DNA from: Thioglobus_C sp964448305 | GTDB lineage: Bacteria; Pseudomonadota; Gammaproteobacteria; PS1; Pseudothioglobaceae | Assembly (NCBI GenBank): GCA_964448305.1 | Contig: CAYUWB010000012.1 | Span: 1 to 33,487 of the forward strand | Direction of reading: 5' to 3' | DNA length: 33,487 nt | Part shown: piece by piece, positions 16,764 to 23,418 of the stretch | How positions within the stretch are numbered: position 1 is the stretch's first letter | Layout of the letters: the number at the start of each line of letters is the position of its first letter | Notes under the pieces: model-generated | What the model was told of the DNA's origin: nothing | The model's input: only the letters and a program-made list of their open reading frames with translations | Database searches by the model: none | Program-made: the position numbers and the translations under genes

Positions 16764-17826
16764 GTTGCGAGCGTATTTGCGCTTCTAACTCATCTACCAA
16801 ATTGGTGTTTTCAACTTTAGAATGCGTTTGACCATTTATGTAGAGTAAATTAGGACTACCACCAGTCAAACCTACAGAGACTTCTTTTGCCTCACCTGGG
16901 CCGTTAACCACGCAACCAATCACTGCAACGTCAATCGGGTCAACAATATCTTCAAGACGAGATTCTAGCTCGTTAACCACTGAAATCACGTCAAATTTTT
17001 GACGAGAACATGATGGACAAGCAATCAAATTAACGCCTTTTTTTCGCAAATGTAGTGACTTTAAAATATCAAAACCCACTTTAACTTCGTTAACTGGGTC
17101 AGATGCCAATGACACACGAATAGTGTCGCCAATACCTTCAGAAAGCAACAAGCCCAAACCAATCGATGATTTCACCGTACCCGCTCTAAATGAGCCAGCT
17201 TCTGTAATGCCTAAATGCAGCGGATTATCAATTTGTGAGGCGAGTTGTTTGTAGGCAAACACAGTCATAAACACTTCAGAGGCCTTGAGTGATATTTTAT
17301 AATTATTAAAATTAAGCTTGTCTAAAATATCAATATGCCTAAAAGCTGATTCCACCATGGCTTCTGGTGTGGGCTCAGTGTATTTTTTCTGCAAGTCTTT
17401 TTCTAATGAACCTGCATTAACACCAATTCGAATAGGAATATTATGGTCTTTAGCCGATGCCACCACTTCTCTAACCCGGTCTTCTCGGCCAATATTGCCA
17501 GGATTAATACGCAAACAATCAGCGCCATACTCTGCTACCTTAAGCGCGATTTTATAATCAAAATGAATATCAGTAATGAGTGGAATACTGGCTTGTTTTT
17601 TAATCTCTTTAAAGGCTTCAGCTGCTTCCATAGTTGGCACTGAAACACGCACTAAATCTGCGCCTGCATCCGCAATTGATTGAATCTGAGCCAATGTCGC
17701 ATCAACATCACAGGTGTCAGTATTGGTCATACTTTGTACAGATATTGGTGCATCACCACCAATCGCAACATTACCTACAAAAATTTGTCTAGATTTTCTT
17801 CGATTAATAGTATGAACAGGCTTCAT
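16750..17826 (-). CDS. ispG: 4-hydroxy-3-methylbut-2-enyl diphosphate synthase IspG
   Basis: Iron-sulfur enzyme of the MEP pathway that converts MEcPP to HMBPP. The protein is 358 residues, without the large insertion of plant-type enzymes. Cys270 and Cys273 (CPSC), Cys305 (GCVVNGPGEA) and Glu312 match the cluster ligands of E. coli IspG at the same positions. The N-terminal TIM-barrel motifs (VQSMTNTDT, LVRVSVP, LRINPGNIG) are intact. Its start overlaps the stop of the 99-residue membrane protein by 4 bp, placing it in an operon with rlmN. Confidence 0.97.
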   Translation of the reverse strand: MKPVHTINRRKSRQIFVGNVAIGGDAPISVQSMTNTDTCDVDATLAQIQSIADAGADLVRVSVPTMEAAEAFKEIKKQASIPLITDIHFDYKIALKVAEYGADCLRINPGNIGREDRVREVVASAKDHNIPIRIGVNAGSLEKDLQKKYTEPTPEAMVESAFRHIDILDKLNFNNYKISLKASEVFMTVFAYKQLASQIDNPLHLGITEAGSFRAGTVKSSIGLGLLLSEGIGDTIRVSLASDPVNEVKVGFDILKSLHLRKKGVNLIACPSCSRQKFDVISVVNELESRLEDIVDPIDVAVIGCVVNGPGEAKEVSVGLTGGSPNLLYINGQTHSKVENTNLVDELEAQIRSQLKNA

Positions 17827-18122
17827 GGCATTTCTCTATTATAAATTTGTGTCACTTCGTCTAAATTTTCCAATATTTGAGGTTGGTTAATTCTTTGTTT
17901 TTCTTGAGTATGCGTCACAACAATAGGAATCGTTTCTACAGTTTGTTCAATGACAGGCTCACTAATCACAATCAATGTTGACTTTGATTTTTCTGGTTTT
18001 TTTTGATCATCAAGATACCAATAAATTAGCGCACCAATCAACAAAAGTAAAAAAAAAACCAACAATTTAGATCTGCCGTTGCTTTTCTTTTCTTTAGGGT
18101 AGTAATCAATCCCATCTATCAT
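17823..18122 (-). CDS. Small single-pass membrane protein between rlmN and ispG, possible RodZ remnant or replacement
   Basis: A 99-residue protein that I cannot assign by motif. A basic cytoplasmic N-terminus (residues 1-19) precedes one transmembrane helix (about 20-37), followed by a charged linker and a Val/Ile/Thr-rich periplasmic tail. Many gammaproteobacteria have pilF and rodZ at this position. The topology resembles RodZ with its helix-turn-helix domain removed, but no sequence signature proves that. It overlaps both neighbours by 4 bp (ATGA), so it is clearly expressed as part of the rlmN-ispG operon. Confidence 0.7.
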   Translation of the reverse strand: MIDGIDYYPKEKKSNGRSKLLVFFLLLLIGALIYWYLDDQKKPEKSKSTLIVISEPVIEQTVETIPIVVTHTQEKQRINQPQILENLDEVTQIYNREMP

Positions 18123-19183
18123 GATTTCGTGCGTTTGGTTTTATCCACTACCTTCCCAGCCAATTGCCCGCAAGCCGCATCCACATCTTCACCACGAGTA
18201 CGTCTGGTCATTGTACGGATTCCACTATTAAATAAAACATCTTGAAAAGCTTCAATTGTAGCTGTTTTTGAAGTTTTATACTGGCTTTCTGGAAAAGGGT
18301 TAAAAGGGATTAAATTAACCTTGGCTGAAACGCCTTTTAGTAATTTCGCCAATTGTTTCGCTTGACGAATACTATCGTTCACACCTTCCAACATCACATA
18401 TTCAAATAAAATATGTCGCTCTTGGGTGCCGGCAGTTAAATAGTTCTGACAAGCGGCCATTAATTCATTAATCGGATATTTTTGATTAATTGGCACCAAC
18501 TCATCTCGTAACTCATCATCTGGTGCATGCAGGGAAATTGCTAAGCTCACTGGCGTTATGTCTGCCATACGTAGCAATGCTGGGACAACACCTGAAGTTG
18601 AAATAGTTACCTTACGTCTTGACAAGCCAAAGGCCAAGTCGTCTAATAATAAATCGCAAGCATCATAAACGGCTTTCTCATTTAACAAAGGCTCTCCCAT
18701 ACCCATAAACACCACATTAGAAATACGCTTACCTTTGTCATTCAAATACTGTTTAGCAATAACAACTTGAGCAATAATTTCAGCAGTAGTTAGATTACGA
18801 TTAAACCCTTGCACACCTGTTGAGCAAAAAGTACAAGCCAAAGAACAGCCAACTTGCGAAGAAATGCAAAGTGTTCCTCGATCATTTTCAGGAATATAAA
18901 CCGTTTCAATATGGTTATTTTGACCCAAATCAATAGCCCACTTAACCACCCCATCTAATGAAAAATTTTGCTTAGCAATGGTAGGCAATTCTAAAGTTGC
19001 TGTTTGTTTTAATTTTTCTCTAAGGCTTTTACTCAAATTTAACATTTGATCAAAATCTAGCTGGTCTTTATGATAAACCCATTGCATGAATTGCTTAGTT
19101 CGATAGGGCTTCTCACCTAACTCGGCAAAAAAACTATTTAAAGACTCTTGGGTTAGATTAAATAAATTAACGATATCTTTCAT
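18119..19183 (-). CDS. rlmN: Dual-specificity 23S rRNA/tRNA adenine-C2 methyltransferase RlmN
   Basis: Radical-SAM enzyme that methylates A2503 of 23S rRNA and A37 of some tRNAs. In its 354 residues the 4Fe-4S cysteines are Cys113, Cys117 and Cys120 (CSLACTFC), and the methyl-carrying cysteine of the C-terminal DAACGQLAG motif is Cys338. The N-terminal EKPYRTKQFMQWVY region matches the family, which supports the start at 19183. That start has no Shine-Dalgarno: it is directly preceded by a hairpin and a run of seven T. It overlaps the next gene by 4 bp. Confidence 0.96.
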   Translation of the reverse strand: MKDIVNLFNLTQESLNSFFAELGEKPYRTKQFMQWVYHKDQLDFDQMLNLSKSLREKLKQTATLELPTIAKQNFSLDGVVKWAIDLGQNNHIETVYIPENDRGTLCISSQVGCSLACTFCSTGVQGFNRNLTTAEIIAQVVIAKQYLNDKGKRISNVVFMGMGEPLLNEKAVYDACDLLLDDLAFGLSRRKVTISTSGVVPALLRMADITPVSLAISLHAPDDELRDELVPINQKYPINELMAACQNYLTAGTQERHILFEYVMLEGVNDSIRQAKQLAKLLKGVSAKVNLIPFNPFPESQYKTSKTATIEAFQDVLFNSGIRTMTRRTRGEDVDAACGQLAGKVVDKTKRTKS

Positions 19184-19185
19184 AA

Positions 19186-19212
19186 GAAAAAAAGCACAGA
19201 CAAAGCTGTGCT
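19186..19212 (-). terminator. Terminator-like hairpin immediately before the rlmN start codon
   Basis: On the reverse strand a 7-bp stem (19206-19212 with 19193-19199) and a 6-nt loop are followed by a T-run that ends 3 nt before the rlmN ATG. It is the second terminator-like hairpin downstream of hup. It could be a backup terminator, an attenuator for rlmN, or a structure controlling translation. Confidence 0.55.
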
Positions 19213-19266
19213 ATCAACATAAGATTGTTATAAAACAAAGCGGATATTTTAACTTATTTCAGACAT

Positions 19267-19291
19267 AAAAAAAGCACCCGAAGGTGCTTTT
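19267..19291 (-). terminator. Intrinsic terminator of hup
   Basis: On the reverse strand an 8-9 bp stem (19283-19291 with 19270-19278) closes a TTCG tetraloop with a C-G closing pair, the stable cUUCGg type, and runs into a T-tract of seven. It lies about 20 bp beyond the hup stop. This is a textbook rho-independent terminator. Confidence 0.85.
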
Positions 19292-19311
19292 AGATATAAA
19301 CGGATAATTAA

Positions 19312-19587
19312 TTAACCATTCACAGCGTCTTTAAGCGCCTTACCTGCTTTAAATGCTGCCACTTTAGAAGCTGCAATCTGGATAGATGCACCTGTTTGTG
19401 GATTACGACCTGTACGTGCTGCACGATCTCTAACAACAAAAGAACCAAAGCCTGTTAGTTGTACGCCGTCACCGCTAGCCATAGCGCCAGAAATAGCGTC
19501 TGTTGTTGCATTAAGTGCGCGACCTGCGTCTGCTTTAGAAAGGTTTGCTGCTGATGCGATTGCATCGATTAATTCTGATTTGTTCAT
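19312..19587 (-). CDS. hupB: HU-family nucleoid protein
   Basis: A 91-residue histone-like DNA-binding protein of the HU family that bends and compacts DNA. The N-terminal helical dimerisation part, the GFGSFVVRDR turn, the beta-arm with the intercalating proline in RNPQTG and the C-terminal KAGKALKDAV helix are all present. It is HU rather than IHF on the arm sequence; HU-alpha versus HU-beta is not certain from sequence alone. It has a strong GAGGAG ribosome binding site, a near-consensus promoter and its own terminator, so it is a monocistronic, probably highly expressed gene. The leader of about 115 nt is unusually long for this compact genome. Confidence 0.95.
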   Translation of the reverse strand: MNKSELIDAIASAANLSKADAGRALNATTDAISGAMASGDGVQLTGFGSFVVRDRAARTGRNPQTGASIQIAASKVAAFKAGKALKDAVNG

Positions 19588-19604
19588 CTCTTCTCCTCGA
19601 AAGT

Positions 19605-19676
19605 TTATATAAAAATACTAAATGCTAAAGGTTTACTACACAAGGAGGTAAGAGAATGAAAAACGTGTCTAATCAT
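19605..19676 (-). CDS. Possible 23-codon leader peptide upstream of hup
   Basis: Within the predicted hup leader an ATG at 19676 is preceded by GGAGGT with a 9-nt spacer and opens a 23-codon frame (MIRHVFHSLTSLCSKPLAFS, then three more residues). It ends in TAA 17 nt before the hup start. Its ribosome binding site is one arm of an inverted repeat. No homologue is known to me. Support is the good initiation signal plus its position between promoter and gene; it may also be fortuitous. Confidence 0.35.
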   Translation of the reverse strand: MIRHVFHSLTSLCSKPLAFSIFI

Positions 19677-19700
19677 ATGTTGCTAACCTCCAACATTTAG
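19618..19700 (-). promoter_or_regulatory. Foldable inverted repeats in the hup 5' leader
   Basis: Two nested inverted repeats: a perfect 7-bp outer pair (19618-19624 with 19694-19700) and a 9-bp inner pair with one mismatch (19644-19652 with 19683-19691). On the hup transcript the inner pair joins GGAGGUUAG with CUUACCUCC, which would hide the leader-ORF ribosome binding site. The outer arm starts within about 2 nt of the predicted transcription start. It could regulate hup translation or mRNA stability. Confidence 0.45.
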
Positions 19701-19708
19701 CCCCCTCA

Positions 19709-19737
19709 ATTATAAGGAAATATTCAAGCAATATCAA
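19709..19737 (-). promoter_or_regulatory. Strong sigma-70 promoter of hup
   Basis: On the reverse strand TTGATA (19732-19737), a 17-bp spacer and consensus TATAAT (19709-19714), followed by a G-rich start region (GAGGGGGC). The predicted start is near 19702. A G+C-rich discriminator like this is often linked to growth-rate or ppGpp control, which is inference here. Confidence 0.7.
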
Positions 19738-19761
19738 CAAATTGCAAAAAAAAAATCGAAC

Positions 19762-20247
19762 TTAACGATTGTTTTCTTTGAGCGCTCTTTGCTTGTCTCT
19801 TTCCCAGTCTTTAGTTTTAATATCTTGACGCTTGTCATGGGCTTTTTTTCCTTTAGCTACGCCAATTTCAAGCTTAACCCTGCCTCTGACCCAATACAAT
19901 TTAAGTGGCACAACCGTGGCGCCTTTTTGATTAACTTTGTCTTTAATTCGATTAATCTCCAAACGATTTAATAATAATTTTCGTGTGCGGGTTGGATCAG
20001 GATTTACATGGGTCGATGCATTTGCCATAGGTGAGATATGTGCGCCAAATAAAAACAGCTCATTATTTTTTAAAATAACGTAACTTTCTTTAATCTGTAC
20101 TTTATTATCACGCAGGCTTTTAACTTCCCATCCTTCTAAAGAAAGTCCTGCTTCGAGGCTTTGTTCGATAAAATAATCATGTCGTGCTTTTTTATTAACA
20201 ACAATCGTATTCGAACTTGTTTTAGATTTTTTGGATTTCTTACCCAT
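19762..20247 (-). CDS. smpB: SsrA-binding protein SmpB
   Basis: A 161-residue partner of tmRNA in trans-translation, which rescues stalled ribosomes and tags incomplete proteins. The family motifs YFIEQSLEAGLSLEGWEVKSLR, ESYV and DPTRTRKLLL are present, and the basic C-terminal tail (KGKKAHDKR...) that enters the mRNA channel is intact. The tmRNA gene ssrA is not in this window. It is divergent from ratA with only 23 bp between start codons, the usual gammaproteobacterial arrangement. Confidence 0.97.
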   Translation of the reverse strand: MGKKSKKSKTSSNTIVVNKKARHDYFIEQSLEAGLSLEGWEVKSLRDNKVQIKESYVILKNNELFLFGAHISPMANASTHVNPDPTRTRKLLLNRLEINRIKDKVNQKGATVVPLKLYWVRGRVKLEIGVAKGKKAHDKRQDIKTKDWERDKQRALKENNR

Positions 20248-20270
20248 AATAGTTACTAACCAATATTATC

Positions 20271-20699
20271 ATGCATCATATTTCTAAAAGTGCAATCGTA
20301 CCTTACTCTTGCGAACAAATGTATCAACTGGTTAATCAAGTTGATGACTACCCTAAGTTTCTCAACTGGTGTTCGTCTGCTTGTATTTTAAATCAAACTG
20401 ATGCACAAATTACCGCTTCGGTCAGTATTAACAAAAGCGCTTTTAATCAAACTTTTACCACGATCAATACTTTAACAAGTAATCAACGCATTGATATGCA
20501 GCTCAAAGATGGGCCTTTTAAACACCTAAGTGGTGCTTGGATATTTACCGCATTAAGCGACAATGCATGTAAAGTCGAGCTAGAATTACAATTTAGCTTT
20601 TCTTCTAAGGTGATCGATGTGACAATTTCTCCTATTTTTACTTCAATCGCCAACTCTCAATTAGAGGCGTTTATTACCAGAGCAAAGGCTGTTTATTAA
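20271..20699 (+). CDS. ratA: RatA/COQ10-like START-domain protein
   Basis: A 142-residue SRPBCC/START-fold protein of the family called RatA (YfjG) in E. coli, related to the mitochondrial ubiquinone-binding protein Coq10. The VPYSCEQMYQLVNQVDDYPKF segment, the aromatic core and the C-terminal helix ending FITRAKAVY are typical. A role in ubiquinone handling is more likely than a toxin role, since there is no antitoxin: the usual RnfH neighbour (RatB) is absent and rluE follows instead. The stop overlaps the rluE start region (TAATG). Confidence 0.9.
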   Translation: MHHISKSAIVPYSCEQMYQLVNQVDDYPKFLNWCSSACILNQTDAQITASVSINKSAFNQTFTTINTLTSNQRIDMQLKDGPFKHLSGAWIFTALSDNACKVELELQFSFSSKVIDVTISPIFTSIANSQLEAFITRAKAVY

Positions 20700-21223
20700 T
20701 GTTGTATGCTTTTAACAAGCCTTTTGGTGTATTGTGCCAATTTAGTGGTGACGGAGATACGCTGGCAAACTACATCAATGTTAAAGATATCTACCCTGCT
20801 GGACGATTAGATAAAGACTCTGAAGGATTGCTACTATTAACAAATAATGGAAAATTACAACACAAAATCTCTCATCCAAAATTTGACAAAGAAAAAACCT
20901 ATATTGTTCAAGTTGATGGCCAAATAACCACAGATGCCATTAAACAACTTGAGCGCGGAGTGATGCTTAAAGATGGCCTAACTAAGCCTGCTAAAGCTAA
21001 AATCATAGATGAGCCTAGCTGGATTTGGGATAGAAACCCGCCAATACGAATTAGAAAAAATATTCCCACCACTTGGATAGAACTCAAGATTTCCGAAGGT
21101 AAAAATCGCCAAGTTAGGCGAATGTGTGCACAGGTTGGCTTTCCCACGCTTAGACTTATCCGTACTCAAATTGGCGATTGGAAGCTTAATAATATCAACA
21201 TCGGAAAATATGAACGCCTTTGA
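20699..21223 (+). CDS. rluE: 23S rRNA pseudouridine synthase RluE
   Basis: A 174-residue RsuA/RluB/RluE/RluF-type pseudouridine synthase. It lacks the N-terminal S4 domain, as RluE does; RluE modifies U2457 of 23S rRNA. The catalytic motif is GRLDKDSEGLLLLT with Asp38, and the C-terminal EGKNRQVRRM motif is intact. It starts one base into the ratA stop codon and its end overlaps the DUF455 gene by 14 bp, so the three forward genes form a compact operon. Confidence 0.92.
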   Translation: MLYAFNKPFGVLCQFSGDGDTLANYINVKDIYPAGRLDKDSEGLLLLTNNGKLQHKISHPKFDKEKTYIVQVDGQITTDAIKQLERGVMLKDGLTKPAKAKIIDEPSWIWDRNPPIRIRKNIPTTWIELKISEGKNRQVRRMCAQVGFPTLRLIRTQIGDWKLNNINIGKYERL

Positions 21224-21998
21224 ATTAGCCTTTAATGCATTAATACAAAATAACGTTATTAATAAAATCAAATTGGTTGATCAGTTGCACGCGCTAAAAA
21301 ATCAAGAAAAACTCAACTACAAAGTTAAGCACCCTGTTATTTCCATTAAATCACCAGGCAGACCAACAAAACCCGATTTAGTCAGGTTTCAATCTATTCC
21401 TAAAAGGGACAAGTCTGATCTAGGCTTGATTAAAACCATTCATGCGATTTGCCATATTGAGTTTAATGCAATTAACTTAGCACTCGATGCTGTGTATCGA
21501 TTTCAAGCTATGCCTGATCAATTTTATCAAGACTGGATTCAGGTGGCTTTTGAAGAATCACAACATTTTCAATTACTCAACAACTACCTTATTGAGTTAG
21601 GCTATCAGTATGGTGATTTTGATGCACACAATGGCCTATGGAAAATGACCCATGAAACTGATTATGACGTATTAGCCAGAATGGCGCTGGTACCAAGAGT
21701 GCTAGAAGCCAAAGGCTTAGATGCCACACCAAAAATTCAAAAACGTTTTAAAAGCTCCAATTTTAAACCCATGGTTGAATTGCTAGATATTATCTTTCAT
21801 GATGAAATTGGTCATGTGAAAATCGGTAATTTTTGGTTTCATCACCTCTGCCAAGAAAGAAATCTAGACCCTGTTAAAACCTTTGATAGCCTCATTCACA
21901 AACACTTAGGTGAATCACTGCGCGGACCCTTTAACTTAGATGCGCGTAAATCCGCTGATTTTACCGAACAAGAATTGGCCTACTTACAGGCTAATTAA
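21210..21998 (+). CDS. DUF455 ferritin-like protein
   Basis: A 262-residue DUF455 family protein with a predicted ferritin-like four-helix fold, related to diiron hydroxylases; substrate unknown. Candidate metal ligands are His78/His82/Glu84 (HAICHIEFNAI), Glu115 or Glu116 with His119 (EESQHF), Glu166 and Glu199 with His202 (HDEIGH). The start at 21210 (MNAFELAF) is chosen because the frame upstream lies within rluE and has no family character. It converges on the DUF3530 gene with a 3-bp gap. Confidence 0.85.
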   Translation: MNAFELAFNALIQNNVINKIKLVDQLHALKNQEKLNYKVKHPVISIKSPGRPTKPDLVRFQSIPKRDKSDLGLIKTIHAICHIEFNAINLALDAVYRFQAMPDQFYQDWIQVAFEESQHFQLLNNYLIELGYQYGDFDAHNGLWKMTHETDYDVLARMALVPRVLEAKGLDATPKIQKRFKSSNFKPMVELLDIIFHDEIGHVKIGNFWFHHLCQERNLDPVKTFDSLIHKHLGESLRGPFNLDARKSADFTEQELAYLQAN

Positions 21999-22001
21999 AC
22001 T

Positions 22002-22886
22002 TTACTTAAGACCAGTTAGCCAAGCATCAACAGCATCAACCAAGGCCTCTGAGGCTGCATCTTCTTTATAGTAATGATCTGCCTTTGCAATGATTTTTTG
22101 AGCACTTTTTTTATTATTAGCAACATCCATCAACCACCTTCTTTCTTCTGCTGAACGTTTCACACCAGGAAAATCTTTTTCTCCATATACATCCAGTACA
22201 GGTTTTAGCATCATATCAAGTGGCATGCGTTTAATGATTTTTTGCTTATAGTCAGTAGCACCCATACCAATACCAACATAGGCGCTAATTTTATCGTCGC
22301 CGTATTTATCAAAATAACTCATCGACATATGAGCACCACAACCATGACTTGCTAGCACAATGTTATCAATTCCACGCTGCATGTAAAAATCAATCGCCGC
22401 CTCTATGCGCTCATGTGCATAAGGGAAAATTGGCACATAATCATAGTAAGTCGCCTCTTTATCTAACACTGGCATCTGTACTGAAAGTGTGTGCCAGCCT
22501 TTTTCTGCCAAGCCTACTCTAAGGGGTTTGATGGTGCTGTCCCAATTGGCATGATAACCACGAGAGTGCAAGATAATGACGCCACCCTTGGGAGTGTCTG
22601 CATCTGGCTCCATATAAATACTAAAGACTTCCTTGTCTTCAGTAAGTGGTAAATACTCAACATCACCGTCCATTACCGCTTCCTCAATTTCACCGATCAT
22701 ACGCCCTTCACGCTCATAGTCTGGTTTTTCATCAGTAAACTGGTTGAAAGTTCTTTGTAATGAAGTTGGGTCAAAATCTCCGATAGCAGGTAATTTTGGA
22801 AATTTTGGAAAATCATCCAAACTAAACAAAGCAAAACTGGCTTGTGATAAGGTTAACATCACAGTTAATAGTATTTTATTCAACAT
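22002..22886 (-). CDS. Exported DUF3530 (alpha/beta-hydrolase-like) protein
   Basis: A 294-residue protein with an N-terminal signal peptide (cleavage about residue 19) and a DUF3530-like alpha/beta hydrolase body. The LHSRGYHANWDSTIKPLR segment followed by GWHTLSVQMP is typical. At the nucleophile elbow, where classical hydrolases have GxSxG, the sequence reads SHGCG (180-184), with Gly in the serine position and Cys183 next to it, so esterase activity is doubtful. A late Asp and His (DHYY) remain. It overlaps the Sel1 gene by 11 bp and is the last gene of the exported-protein block. Confidence 0.8.
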   Translation of the reverse strand: MLNKILLTVMLTLSQASFALFSLDDFPKFPKLPAIGDFDPTSLQRTFNQFTDEKPDYEREGRMIGEIEEAVMDGDVEYLPLTEDKEVFSIYMEPDADTPKGGVIILHSRGYHANWDSTIKPLRVGLAEKGWHTLSVQMPVLDKEATYYDYVPIFPYAHERIEAAIDFYMQRGIDNIVLASHGCGAHMSMSYFDKYGDDKISAYVGIGMGATDYKQKIIKRMPLDMMLKPVLDVYGEKDFPGVKRSAEERRWLMDVANNKKSAQKIIAKADHYYKEDAASEALVDAVDAWLTGLK

Positions 22887-23418
22887 ATTTTTCTCTCAAT
22901 TTATCTAAAGCTGTTTTTGCTTCAGGATGATTATTATTGCTTGCTCTGTTAAACCAGTAGTAAGCTTGTTTGATATCTTTTTGTTCTAAAAATAAAGAAG
23001 CTAAATTAAATTGTGCGTATTCATCTTCTTGTTTGGCAGCGCTTAACCACCAATCATACGCCTTTTGTGTATCTTGCTCAACACCTCTGCCTTCATAATA
23101 AAGCATGGCTAATTCGCTTTGCGCATAAGGCAAGCCTTGTTTGGCGGCTTTATCAAACCAAGAAAAGGCTGTTTTCTCACTCTTTGGTGCGCCTAGGGCA
23201 TGTAAATAACTTAAACCAATGTTATTTTGCGCAGCAGCATGGCCTGCATCAGCAGCTTTTAACATCCATTTAAAAGCGTCAGTATTACGCCCACGCTGAG
23301 AATAATCATAACCAATCTGATACCAGGTATCAGCTCGACTATTGGCGGCAACGTCCAAATTTAGAACGAAAAAAAGGGACGCTATTAACGCCCCTTTTTT
23401 CAAATAATGACTGATCAA
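22876..23418 (-). CDS. Exported Sel1-repeat protein
   Basis: A 180-residue protein with a signal peptide (about 1-26) and roughly four Sel1-like helical repeats covering about residues 32-172 (for example DAFKWMLKAADAGHAAAQNNIG and TAFSWFDKAAKQGLPYAQSELA). Such proteins usually scaffold protein complexes. The start is TTG: either 23418, directly after the rhodanese stop, or the in-frame TTG at 23403; there is no ATG before the repeats. The first codons include a perfect-looking terminator hairpin. It overlaps the DUF3530 gene by 11 bp. Confidence 0.83.
   Translation of the reverse strand: MISHYLKKGALIASLFFVLNLDVAANSRADTWYQIGYDYSQRGRNTDAFKWMLKAADAGHAAAQNNIGLSYLHALGAPKSEKTAFSWFDKAAKQGLPYAQSELAMLYYEGRGVEQDTQKAYDWWLSAAKQEDEYAQFNLASLFLEQKDIKQAYYWFNRASNNNHPEAKTALDKLREKYVE
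23369..23400 (-). terminator. Intrinsic terminator embedded in the signal-peptide codons of the Sel1 gene
   Basis: On the reverse strand AAAAAAGGG pairs with CCCTTTTTT, extended by a G-T wobble and two C/G pairs, giving a 12-bp stem around a 7-nt loop followed by a T-rich end. It lies about 20-50 nt past the rhodanese stop and inside codons 7-16 of the next gene. It likely limits read-through into the Sel1 and DUF3530 genes. Confidence 0.65.

Noticed and set aside
19656..19700. A 14-codon forward-strand frame with a perfect AAGGAGGT ribosome binding site 6 nt upstream, between hup and smpB.
   Set aside because: No forward promoter is visible, and the ribosome binding site is the mirror arm of the inverted repeat in the hup leader, so it is probably a by-product of that repeat. 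Kept only as part of the leader observation.
20271..20699. Possible toxin-antitoxin system (RatA is sometimes called a toxin).
   Set aside because: There is no antitoxin-like partner next to it, the smpB-ratA divergent pair is conserved housekeeping synteny, and the fold is that of the Coq10-type lipid or quinone-binding family.
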